Assembly (NCBI GenBank): GCA_025929535.1
Contig: JAICLZ010000022.1
Coordinates: 1-57,691 of the forward strand
Direction of reading: 5' to 3'
DNA from: Gemmatimonadaceae bacterium
Lineage (GTDB): Bacteria; Gemmatimonadota; Gemmatimonadetes; Gemmatimonadales; Gemmatimonadaceae
DNA length: 57,691 bases
In this document: positions 17,383 through 25,001 of the stretch, in pieces
How positions within the stretch are numbered: the stretch's first letter is position 1
How the letters are laid out: every line of letters starts with the position of its first letter
Notes under the pieces: generated by a model
Database searches by the model: none
What the model saw: only the letters and a program-made list of their open reading frames with translations
Told to the model about the DNA's origin: nothing
Position numbers and translations under genes: made by a program

Positions 17383-18342
17383 ATGGAAGACAGTTCGGAT
17401 AACCTTCCCAAGCCCCCACGCCGCACCGCCGCGCGGCCGTTCTTTTCGCCGCGCCCGAGCTCGGGCGAGGGTGTCACCGGACCGCTCGAGCTGACTCGCC
17501 GCCGATCGGCGCAGCTCTTCACGCCTCCCGGCTCGCCGCGAGCCGCTTCGCTCGTGGACGCGGCCGTCGAAGAAGACGCGACAATGGAGCATGCGCGAGC
17601 GGAGCACGCACAAGGGACCGCGATTTCAGCTGCTGCATCCATGGGGGACGACGATCGTCTGGTGGTCGAGATGTTCGAGCCGGAAGAGATCGAGCTCACC
17701 GCCGCAGCATCCGAGAGCCCTCACGAGCACTCGATCGAGGTGATCGCGTATGATGATGCGAACAGCCTGCTCCAGGCTGCCGCGCGAGACGGAAAGCATC
17801 CGCGAGTCGACGGACTGCAGCTCGAGACGACGGAGTTTTCGTTCGAGCAGGAGGCGCCCCCGCCACGCATGAGTGTCGACAGCTTCTGGGAGAGCGCGTC
17901 CTTCGCCGCGAGCGATGCGCCGTCGCCGGCGGCTGACGCCGCGCCGCAGGCCGATGAAACCGAGTCGACGATCGATCAGGCGACTGCGGGCGAGCCCGCT
18001 CGCGACCCGGAAGTCTCCGCTCCACGGCTCGCCGACATTGCGCCGCCGTGGAGAAATCGCCTCACGCCATCACTTGGGCTCGAGCTGGTTCCCGAGGAGC
18101 CCGGGGAGAGCCTGTATGCGGAGAGCACGCCTGCGGTGGAACCCGCCTTCGAGGAGCCGGCTCGTATGGAGACGCCGAGCGATGATGCGGCGCCGGCGCC
18201 CGATCACGAGGTCGCGGCCGCGCTGGTGCGGATCGCGGCGCGTGTGCGCAACGGCGAGCTCGAGGTTCCGGCGGGAGCGTGGATGAGTGATGAGGCGGCG
18301 CTGTCGGCCGTGCTCACTGCGCTTCTTCGCACGCGCCATTGA
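17383..18342 (+). CDS. Acidic, largely disordered protein of unknown function
   Basis: A 319-residue protein rich in Ala, Pro, Glu and Asp with long low-complexity stretches. The first ~60 residues are basic and Pro-rich (PPRRTAARPFFSPRPSS); the middle is acidic. Only the last ~35 residues (VAAALVRIAARVRNGELEVP and following) look like an ordered helical domain. There is no signal peptide or membrane segment. The start is ATG 17383, preceded by AGGAG at 17373-17377; TTG 17359 is also open. Its stop overlaps the acylphosphatase start by four bases, supporting translation. I recognise no family. Confidence 0.65.
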   Translation: MEDSSDNLPKPPRRTAARPFFSPRPSSGEGVTGPLELTRRRSAQLFTPPGSPRAASLVDAAVEEDATMEHARAEHAQGTAISAAASMGDDDRLVVEMFEPEEIELTAAASESPHEHSIEVIAYDDANSLLQAAARDGKHPRVDGLQLETTEFSFEQEAPPPRMSVDSFWESASFAASDAPSPAADAAPQADETESTIDQATAGEPARDPEVSAPRLADIAPPWRNRLTPSLGLELVPEEPGESLYAESTPAVEPAFEEPARMETPSDDAAPAPDHEVAAALVRIAARVRNGELEVPAGAWMSDEAALSAVLTALLRTRH

Positions 18343-18620
18343 CCGAGGTCCGCGCGCACGTCGAGGTGACGGGCCGGGTGCAGGGGGTCGGCTTTCGCGA
18401 GTTCGTGCGCACGATCGCGCAGCGGCTCGGCATTGCGGGGTGGGTTCGCAATCGCGAAGATGGCGCTGTCGAGCTGGCGGCCTTCGGTCACGCGAGTCAG
18501 ATCGAGACGCTGCTCGCGGCGGTACGTCGCGGGCCTGCGGGCGCGAACGTGCAGGCGGTGCGCACGCTCCCCGTGGACGAGCACGACGCGCTGCCAAAAC
18601 CCTTCGTCATTCGCCGGTGA
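18339..18620 (+). CDS. acyP: Acylphosphatase
   Basis: A 93-residue acylphosphatase, which hydrolyses acyl phosphates such as acetyl phosphate or 1,3-bisphosphoglycerate. The signature VTGRVQGVGFREFVR supplies the catalytic arginine, and GWVRNREDGAVEL supplies the catalytic asparagine. Size is exactly that of the family. The start is TTG 18339, overlapping the preceding stop; its own stop overlaps the apt GTG by four bases. Confidence 0.94.
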   Translation: MTEVRAHVEVTGRVQGVGFREFVRTIAQRLGIAGWVRNREDGAVELAAFGHASQIETLLAAVRRGPAGANVQAVRTLPVDEHDALPKPFVIRR

Positions 18621-19168
18621 CACCCGTGACCGCTGCCGCACGCGTGGAGATCGATCGAGAGCTGCGCCCGCTCATACGCGAGATTCCGAACTTTCCAAAG
18701 CCGGGAATCAACTTCAAGGACTTCACCCCGCTGCTCGCGAACGCAGTGGCGTTCCGGAAGGCAACCGAGGCGATGGCTGCGCCCTTTGCGGGCGATGCGA
18801 TCAGCCACGTGGTCGGAATCGAGAGCCGCGGATTCATTCTCGGCGCGCCGATCGCGCAGCAGCTCGGCGCCGGCTTCATTCCCGTGCGCAAACCCGGGAA
18901 GCTGCCGCATACGGTGGAGCGCGTCGACTATCAGCTCGAATACGGAGCGGACGCGCTCGAGCTGCACCGCGACACGCTGCAGTGGGGACATCGGGTGCTC
19001 GTCGTGGACGACGTGCTGGCCACCGGTGGCACGCTCAAGGCGACGTGCGCGCTGATCGCGCTCACCGGCGCTGAGCTGATCGGCTGCAGCGTTCTGATGG
19101 CGCTGACGGAGCTGCCCGGACTCACCGCAATGCGCCACTGGCGGGTGAACACGCTGCTGCGCTACTGA
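18617..19168 (+). CDS. apt: Apt, adenine phosphoribosyltransferase
   Basis: It salvages adenine to AMP using PRPP. From GTG 18617 the protein is 183 residues; GTG 18626 is an alternative start. The family N-terminal motif IPNFPKPGINFKDFTPLL is present, then GIESRGFILGAPIA, RKPGKLP, and the PRPP-binding loop VVDDVLATGGTLKA. It is the last gene of this tightly overlapping plus-strand operon. Confidence 0.95.
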   Translation: MTPVTAAARVEIDRELRPLIREIPNFPKPGINFKDFTPLLANAVAFRKATEAMAAPFAGDAISHVVGIESRGFILGAPIAQQLGAGFIPVRKPGKLPHTVERVDYQLEYGADALELHRDTLQWGHRVLVVDDVLATGGTLKATCALIALTGAELIGCSVLMALTELPGLTAMRHWRVNTLLRY

Positions 19169-19211
19169 GGGCGAGCGACCGGGCACCCTGTATCGGCGCC
19201 CGCGCCGGCGC

Positions 19212-19217
19212 TACCTT
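19212..19217 (+). promoter_or_regulatory. Candidate -10 box (TACCTT) close to the GT4 start
   Basis: TACCTT at 19212-19217 ends 12 bases before the ATG at 19230. The implied transcript would have a leader of only about six bases. No convincing -35 box was found. The placement resembles that seen before uvrC and larC. Confidence 0.25.
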
Positions 19218-19229
19218 CTGTACGCCGCC

Positions 19230-20414
19230 ATGCGCATTCTGACGATCACGCACAACTATCCACGATGGGATGGCGACAGGGCGGGCGCCTTCGTTGCGCA
19301 TCTCGCCGCAGAAATCGTGGAGCTCGGACACACCGTACGCGTGGTCGCGCCGCACGCACCGGGCGCGGCGCTGCGTGAGACCAGGCACGGTGTCGAGATC
19401 GTGCGCGCACGCTATGGCCCCGATGCGCTCGAGCGCGTGGGCTACACGGGCGCCCTGCGCCAGCCGATGCGCGCCACGATGCTCGCGCCGCTCATGCTCC
19501 CACCGTTCATCGCGCGCCTGTGGACTGTTGCTTTGCGGGAAGCGAGGGATTTTCATCCCGACATGGTGCATGCGCACTGGTGGATGCCGGGCGGATGGAT
19601 CGCGAGCCGGATCGGATTGCCGTATCTCGTGACCTGCCACGGCACCGATGTGCGTCTGCTCGAATCGCCTCTGTGGCGACGGCTTGCGGCTCCCGTGTTT
19701 CATCGCGCGTCCACGATCACGGCGGCTTCGGACTTTCTCGCGCGAGACATCGTGCGCTTTTTTCCCCGCACTGCTGAGAAGGTGACGGTGACGCCGATGC
19801 CGATGGATCTCGAGATGTTCGAGCGTGGCGCGCGCGCGGAGAAGGCGTCGCCGCCGCGTGTGCTGTTCGCCGGAAATCTCATCGCGTCGAAGGGTGTGGA
19901 CGTGCTGATCGAGGCGTTCGCGATCCTGCGCTCCGGTGGTGTGCCGTGTCAGCTGCGGATCGTCGGCGGAGGGCCCGAGGAGTCCCGCTTGCGTGCGCTC
20001 GCCACGGCACGCGCGCTCGGCGATTCGATCACGTGGTCGCCATTCGTGTCGCAGCACGAGCTCCCGCAGGAGTTCGGTGCAGCGACGGTGACCGCGCTCG
20101 TCTCGCGCGGCCAGTCCGAAGGGCTCGGGTTGGTTCTGGCCGAGGCGCTGATGGCTGGAAGCGCCATCGTCGGAACTGCCGCCGGCGGCATTCCTGAAGT
20201 CGTGATCAACGAGCAAACGGGGTTGATCGCGAAGGACGGCGATCCGTCGGACCTCGCACGACAGATCGACCGGCTGCTCACCGATCCGGAGCTTCGCGAG
20301 CGTACGATCGCGAATGGACGCACGCGCGTTCGCGCGCAGCATGCACCCGTGGCGGCAGCCGAGCGGGTGGTCGCTCTGTATGGCATGGTGGCGAAGGCGC
20401 GGGACAATCGGTAG
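19230..20414 (+). CDS. Family 4 glycosyltransferase
   Basis: A 394-residue GT-B glycosyltransferase, probably adding a sugar to a growing surface polysaccharide at the inner membrane face. The N-terminal domain starts MRILTITHNYPRWDGDRAG with the GAF acceptor-loop feature. The C-terminal domain has FAGNLIASKGVDVLIEAF, GGGPEESRL and the donor-site stretch SEGLGLVLAEALMAG with the paired glutamates. No signal or membrane segment is seen. It opens the polysaccharide cluster. The donor and acceptor cannot be read. Confidence 0.92.
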   Translation: MRILTITHNYPRWDGDRAGAFVAHLAAEIVELGHTVRVVAPHAPGAALRETRHGVEIVRARYGPDALERVGYTGALRQPMRATMLAPLMLPPFIARLWTVALREARDFHPDMVHAHWWMPGGWIASRIGLPYLVTCHGTDVRLLESPLWRRLAAPVFHRASTITAASDFLARDIVRFFPRTAEKVTVTPMPMDLEMFERGARAEKASPPRVLFAGNLIASKGVDVLIEAFAILRSGGVPCQLRIVGGGPEESRLRALATARALGDSITWSPFVSQHELPQEFGAATVTALVSRGQSEGLGLVLAEALMAGSAIVGTAAGGIPEVVINEQTGLIAKDGDPSDLARQIDRLLTDPELRERTIANGRTRVRAQHAPVAAAERVVALYGMVAKARDNR

Positions 20415-20423
20415 CTATTGCGC

Positions 20424-20879
20424 ATGAGTCTCACCTGCAAGCTCCTCGCACCCGACGACGTCTCGATCCTCGAGTATCTGGCCGTCAACGATCCCGACTT
20501 CGATCTGGAAGGGCGGGGAGAGCCGCTCGAGCCGCTCTCTCCGTCCGCCGCTCGGCGGTTCCTCGCCGATCCCGCCGTGCTTTTCTGGATCGCGCGCAAT
20601 GGCGCGCAGATCACCGGCTTCCTGTACTGTCTCGTGGTGCCCCTTCGATCGAGCGACGAGCAGGAGCTGCTGCTCTACGAGATCGGCGTGCGTCGCGAGT
20701 GGCGCAGGCGTGGCGTCGGGCGCATGCTGCTCGACCACATGGAAGGATGGATGCGCACCAACGGCGTCGGCGAAGTCTGGGTGTTCGCGGACAATCTCGC
20801 GGCGGTCAATTTCTATCGCGCGCGCGCGTTCGAAGTGGCAGACTCGCAGCCGGTGTACATGACGCATCGCGTGCGCTGA
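20424..20879 (+). CDS. GNAT-family N-acetyltransferase
   Basis: A 151-residue GNAT enzyme. Motif A, which binds the pyrophosphate of acetyl-CoA, reads RREWRRRGVGRMLLDHM near residues 93-109, and the last third has NLAAVNFYRARAFEVA, the usual motif B. The overall layout is like small AAC(3)-I or RimI-type GNATs, but I see no basis to call antibiotic resistance. ATG 20424 is preferred over TTG 20418. It follows the GT4 gene by nine bases, so an amino-sugar or glycan-linked substrate is possible. Confidence 0.85.
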   Translation: MSLTCKLLAPDDVSILEYLAVNDPDFDLEGRGEPLEPLSPSAARRFLADPAVLFWIARNGAQITGFLYCLVVPLRSSDEQELLLYEIGVRREWRRRGVGRMLLDHMEGWMRTNGVGEVWVFADNLAAVNFYRARAFEVADSQPVYMTHRVR

Positions 20880-20995
20880 GCGCCGAGCTGGTCCGTGTAG
20901 CGAGTGACGGCCTTTGCCGGAGCAAATGCAGACCTTGCGTGACCAAGGTATTTGGCGGGCGGCCGGGTGGAATGTGAAATGCGCCAGCTCACCCC

Positions 20996-21796
20996 ATGGC
21001 TGCCTTCGATCCTCGCGCGTACTGGGACGGCCGGCACGCGAAGCACTACGGACCGGAAAGCGTCGGCTACGCCGGGCTCGGCGTCTCCTACAACGTCTGG
21101 ATGTATCGCGTGCGCAATCACGTCGTGCGTCGCGAGATCCGGAAGGCGCGCGTGCAGATGTCGCAGTGCGACGTGCTCGACGTCGGCTCCGGCACGGGAT
21201 TCTACGTCGATCTGTGGGGCAGACTCGGAGCAAGATCCGTGACCGGCAGCGACTTCGCGCCGTACGCGGTCGACGCTCTACGGAAGCGGTTTCCGAGTCA
21301 CTCCTTCTGCGAGCTCGACATCACGGCGGCCGACTTGCCCGGTGCGCTCGGGCAGTTCGACGTCGTGTCGGCGTTCGACATTTTCTATCACATCGTGGAC
21401 GACGGGAAATATGCGCAGGCGTTCCGAAACGTGAGCGCACTCGTTCGCCCGGGAGGCATCTTCCTGTTCTCGGAGAACTTTCTGCCCGGCGGGCGGGAAT
21501 CGAACGTGCACCAGGTGAGCAGGAGCTCGGAGGAGATCACGCAGCTGCTCTCGGACAACGGCTTCGGGATTCTCCGTCGCGCGCCGGTGTTCTTTCTGAT
21601 GAATCGACCCCTCAAGTCACGGAGCCGCGTGTTGTCCGCCACGTGGAGCATGATCGAGCGCGTGACGTCGAAGCGCCATCGGCCGTATCTCGCGAACTGG
21701 CTCGGGGCCGCGCTGTATCCGGTGGAGATCTCGACGTTGAAATGGATGTCGACCGGCCCGACGACCGAGATGATGATCTGTCGGCGCCATCCTTAG
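20996..21796 (+). CDS. Class I SAM-dependent methyltransferase
   Basis: A 266-residue methyltransferase with a clear Rossmann motif I, LDVGSGTGFYVDLW, near residues 61-74, motif II around GSDFAPYAVDAL, and LVRPGGIFLFSE near 150. The N-terminus (FDPRAYWDGRHAKHYG) is typical of enzymes in O-antigen and polysaccharide clusters. The C-terminal ~80 residues are specific and may bind the glycan. Given a downstream Wzt-like ATPase with a recognition domain, it could cap the finished chain; that is inference. Confidence 0.88.
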   Translation: MAAFDPRAYWDGRHAKHYGPESVGYAGLGVSYNVWMYRVRNHVVRREIRKARVQMSQCDVLDVGSGTGFYVDLWGRLGARSVTGSDFAPYAVDALRKRFPSHSFCELDITAADLPGALGQFDVVSAFDIFYHIVDDGKYAQAFRNVSALVRPGGIFLFSENFLPGGRESNVHQVSRSSEEITQLLSDNGFGILRRAPVFFLMNRPLKSRSRVLSATWSMIERVTSKRHRPYLANWLGAALYPVEISTLKWMSTGPTTEMMICRRHP

Positions 21797-21869
21797 CCTC
21801 CGGGAGCACCGATCTCGACCGCGAACACGACGGCGGGCTACATTTCCGGTATTACGCTTACACGTTTGC

Positions 21870-21943
21870 GCCCCTGTAGCTCAGGTGGATAGAGCAGCGG
21901 TTTCCTAAACCGTTGGCCGGGTGTTCGAGTCACCCCAGGGGCA
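21870..21943 (+). tRNA. tRNA-Arg (anticodon CCT)
   Basis: A complete 74-base cloverleaf. The acceptor stem GCCCCTG (21870-21876) pairs with CAGGGGC (21936-21942), with A as discriminator. The D arm is AGCTCAG...AGAGCA. The anticodon stem closes a TTCCTAA loop, giving anticodon CCT for AGG codons. The T arm is GGGTG-TTCGAGT-CACCC. CCA is not encoded. It stands alone between polysaccharide genes. Confidence 0.96.
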
Positions 21944-21947
21944 TGAG

Positions 21948-22052
21948 ATGCGCACCGCGAAGCAGCTCATAGTCTCGTTCCGCACTGCGGCGCTTCTTGC
22001 CCGCAGCAGCGTGCATCGAACGTGTGACACTCGCTGGGTGGGACCGTTGTGA
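21948..22052 (+). CDS. Possible 34-residue small ORF between tRNA-Arg and the GT2 gene
   Basis: An ATG five bases after the tRNA starts a 34-codon frame (peptide beginning MRTAKQLIVSF) that ends in a TGA overlapping the downstream GTG start by four bases. It could couple translation of the glycosyltransferase to a tRNA-led transcript. There is no strong ribosome-binding site, and such a short open frame is not significant in GC-rich DNA. Confidence 0.25.
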   Translation: MRTAKQLIVSFRTAALLARSSVHRTCDTRWVGPL

Positions 22053-23008
22053 TCAGTATCTCCGTCGTCATTCCCGCGTTCAACCGCGCCGGCATCATCG
22101 GTGAGGCGCTCTCGTCGGTTCACGCGCAGACGCGCTCACCTCTGGAGACGATCGTCGTCGATGATGCATCCACGGATGGCACCGCGGATGTTGCCGAGCG
22201 GGAGGGTGCGCGCGTGATTCGCCTCGAGCGCAATCGAGGAGCAGCGGGCGCGCGAAACGAGGGAATTCGCGCGGCGGTCGGAGAGGCGATCGCACTCCTC
22301 GATTCCGACGACTACTGGGAGCCGCATCACCTCGCAACGGTCGTCTCGCTGCTGGAGCAGAATCCCGATGCGTCCGCCGCGGGCTCCGCCGTGCGCATGG
22401 TCGGAGCCAGAACGGGAGTCTGGAAAGGACGCATTCCCGAAGGACCGCCCGCGATCGTCGTGCGGGAGGCCTTCCAGGATTGGCTCACGCCGACGTCCAC
22501 GACGGTGGTTCGTCGCGACGCGCTGCTCGCCATCGGAGGCTACGATGAATCCGAGCGGTGCTCCGAGGATTTCGATCTCTGGCTGAGGCTCGCTCGTCGA
22601 TTTCGCTTCCTTGCGTCGCGCGAGATCACCGGAAACTGGCGGCTGCACGACGGACAGGTGAGCACGAACGCCGAACGACAGTGGTATGCGCTGTACAGGT
22701 TCCGGATTCGCGCGATCCAGGACATCACGCGAGAGGGCAACCTCGTGCTCGCGAACGAGCTTTCGCAGATCCTGCGCGCGCTCTGGGCCGACGACGTGCA
22801 GGCCGCCTGGGACAAGGAGCGCACTGTCTGGCTCAAACAGCTTGTGAGCCTTGCGTCGCTCGTCCCCAGGTTGTCCAGTGGCCAGCGCCTGCGATGGGAG
22901 CTCCGCTCGCGCATCCCCGAGGAGGCGCGCCCGATGTGCCGGGCGATGCCGCAGATCGCGCGGCCATCCAGGAAGGCCGTCTCCGGTGGCACCCGCTTGA
23001 AGTCATGA
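22049..23008 (+). CDS. Family 2 glycosyltransferase
   Basis: A 319-residue GT-A enzyme with SVVIPAFNRAGIIGEAL at the N-terminus, VVDDASTDGT near residues 37-46, RNRGAAGARNEGI, and the metal site LLDSDDYW near 84-91. A later EDFDLWLRLARRF segment is the usual catalytic-base region of this type. The C-terminal ~100 residues are helical and basic. It starts at GTG 22049 and overlaps the following GT2 gene by four bases. Its sugar substrate is unknown. Confidence 0.9.
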   Translation: MISISVVIPAFNRAGIIGEALSSVHAQTRSPLETIVVDDASTDGTADVAEREGARVIRLERNRGAAGARNEGIRAAVGEAIALLDSDDYWEPHHLATVVSLLEQNPDASAAGSAVRMVGARTGVWKGRIPEGPPAIVVREAFQDWLTPTSTTVVRRDALLAIGGYDESERCSEDFDLWLRLARRFRFLASREITGNWRLHDGQVSTNAERQWYALYRFRIRAIQDITREGNLVLANELSQILRALWADDVQAAWDKERTVWLKQLVSLASLVPRLSSGQRLRWELRSRIPEEARPMCRAMPQIARPSRKAVSGGTRLKS

Positions 23009-24024
23009 CCGAGGCAGTCGATGCGGGCGCGTCGCCACGAGCGGATCCGCTCGTGTCGGTGATCGTTCCGGCGTTCAATGCCGCGGCCTACCTTGGCGCA
23101 GCGCTGGACTCGCTGCGCGCGCAGACGGAGCGCAGCCTCGAGATCATCGTGATCGATGACGGATCGAGCGACGAGACCGCGATCATCGCGCGCCGGCACG
23201 CCTCGGAGGATCCGCGCATCCGGGTGATCTCGCACGAGAAGCCGTCCGGGCGTCCGGCATCCGCACGCAACGCCGGACTTCGTGTGGCCCGCGGAAAGTA
23301 CATCGCGCTGCTCGATGCGGACGACACGTGCATCCCCACACGGTTCGAGAAGTGCGTGCGCGCGATGGAGCTCACCGGATCCCGATTCGCCTTCACCGAC
23401 GTGCGGCGGCTCTACGCGGACACGGGCACTCCCGCGCCGGCAGGCACGCTCGCGCTCGCCGGCTTCGTCGGGCGGGCCGCCCCGTATCTCGAGCACGTCA
23501 CGGATGATGTGTATCTCTGCTCACCATCGTTCGGGGCCTTTCTGCTCACGTACGTGGCGATCGTCACATCGACGGTGATGTTCGCCCGCGAGCTGCTCGC
23601 GGCCGAGCCGATGTGGTTCGACGAGTCGCTCGTCTGCTTCGAGGATCTCGATCTCTGGATGCGCTGGGCCCATCACACCCGCTTCGTGTTCGTGGACGAG
23701 GTGCAGGTGATCATGCGCAAGCACTCCGCGAGCCTCACCGCGAGCCAGCCACTCGAGACACGCATGGATGGCATCGCCGTCCGCCGAAAGCATCTGCAGC
23801 GCCTCGCACCCGCGCTCTCGGCGCGCGAGGTGGAATCTGCCGCGCGGAACATCGGCGAGCTGCAATTCCACGTGGCATACGCGCACTGGTGTGAGGGGCG
23901 CGGACGACACGCGCGCAAATGGTTCCTCGAGAGTTGGCGCTCGAGAGCGACCGCCGCGGCCGCGCTGGGGTATCTCAAGGCCTTCGTACCGCGACGCGTG
24001 CTGCGCGGGAATGCGCGGCACTGA
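23005..24024 (+). CDS. Family 2 glycosyltransferase
   Basis: A 339-residue GT-A enzyme, a paralogue in style of its upstream neighbour. It shows SVIVPAFNAAAYLGAAL, VIDDGSSDETA, GRPASARNAGLRVARG and the DxD-type LLDADDTCIP. The catalytic-region motif is FEDLDLWMRWAHH. The start is ATG 23005, overlapping the previous stop by four bases; the frame open from 22558 lies within that gene. It immediately precedes the ABC exporter genes, fitting assembly of the exported glycan. Confidence 0.9.
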   Translation: MTEAVDAGASPRADPLVSVIVPAFNAAAYLGAALDSLRAQTERSLEIIVIDDGSSDETAIIARRHASEDPRIRVISHEKPSGRPASARNAGLRVARGKYIALLDADDTCIPTRFEKCVRAMELTGSRFAFTDVRRLYADTGTPAPAGTLALAGFVGRAAPYLEHVTDDVYLCSPSFGAFLLTYVAIVTSTVMFARELLAAEPMWFDESLVCFEDLDLWMRWAHHTRFVFVDEVQVIMRKHSASLTASQPLETRMDGIAVRRKHLQRLAPALSAREVESAARNIGELQFHVAYAHWCEGRGRHARKWFLESWRSRATAAAALGYLKAFVPRRVLRGNARH

Positions 24025-24146
24025 GCTCCGGGGCCCGGTACTTTTCGTGCGTAAGGGAGCAGGCGGTATATTTCCACCAGCACGTGCGTCCGGACATTCG
24101 ATTCCGGGCCGTTCCCGGCCTCACGACGCCCTCAACCATCCCAGGA

Positions 24147-24995
24147 ATGCTGGCTGACCTGAAAGGCGCCTCCGTCGAGGTGTGGCAGCATCGTGAATTG
24201 TTGGAGCAACTCACCAAGCGAGACATCAAGTTGCGCTACAAGCAGGCAGCGATGGGCTTTGCATGGGCCATCTTCATGCCCTGTCTGATCGTGCTCTCCG
24301 GACTGATCATTCGCTTCGCAATGGCGCAGATCTCGGGGCAGGCACTTCATCCGAAGGACATCGCCAACATCGCCATCAAGGGCGTGGGATGGTCGTTCTT
24401 CGTGGGGGCGCTCGGCTTCGCGACCGCCAGCCTCATCGGAAATTCGAATCTGGTGACGAAGATCTATTTCCCGCGCGAGGTGCTCCCGCTCGCCTCGGTT
24501 GCAGCGCAGGGATTCGACACATCGATCGGCCTGCTCACCCTCGTGGTCATTTTGCCGTTTCTCGGCGTGAGGCTGCACGCGAGCTTCGTGTGGATTCCGC
24601 TGCTGCTCTTTCTGCTCGTGACGTTCACCACGGGCGTGTCGATGTTCCTGAGCTGCGCGAATCTCTTCTTCCGGGATGTCAAGTACATCGTCCAGGTCGT
24701 GCTCATGTTCGGAATTTTCTTCACGCCGATCTTCTTCGAGCCGGCAATGCTCGGCCCGCGCGGTGCAATGCTCGCCACGATCAATCCGCTCACGGGTATT
24801 CTCGAGGGACTGCGGCTCGCCGTCGTCGACGGGCGCGATCTGCTGCACCCGATCATGGGCATGGTGAAGGGAGTGGAGCGCCAGATCTGGAATCCCTGGG
24901 AGCTCGTGTACTCGGCCGTGTGCGCGGTGTCCATCCTGCTCGGCTCGACGCTGATGTTCCGGCGCCTGCAGCCGCTGTTCGCCGAGTACGTGTGA
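24147..24995 (+). CDS. Polysaccharide ABC exporter permease (Wzm-type)
   Basis: An integral membrane permease of the ABC-2 type that, with the ATPase encoded next, moves a lipid-linked polysaccharide across the inner membrane. The 282 residues have the family's amphipathic N-terminus, TKRDIKLRYKQAAMGFAW, then six hydrophobic segments, and the characteristic KIYFPREVLPLASVAAQGFD loop. The C-terminal region NPLTGILEGLRLAVVDG is also typical. ATG 24147 gives a normal start. GTG 24084 would add 21 residues and lies just after a TATATT box (24067-24072), so it cannot be excluded. Six bases separate it from wzt. Confidence 0.93.
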   Translation: MLADLKGASVEVWQHRELLEQLTKRDIKLRYKQAAMGFAWAIFMPCLIVLSGLIIRFAMAQISGQALHPKDIANIAIKGVGWSFFVGALGFATASLIGNSNLVTKIYFPREVLPLASVAAQGFDTSIGLLTLVVILPFLGVRLHASFVWIPLLLFLLVTFTTGVSMFLSCANLFFRDVKYIVQVVLMFGIFFTPIFFEPAMLGPRGAMLATINPLTGILEGLRLAVVDGRDLLHPIMGMVKGVERQIWNPWELVYSAVCAVSILLGSTLMFRRLQPLFAEYV

Positions 24996-25001
24996 AGTCC
25001 G

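Noticed and set aside
20424-20879. GNAT gene as an AAC(3)-I aminoglycoside resistance gene
   Set aside because: The similarity is only to the general GNAT fold; no resistance-specific motif or context is visible.
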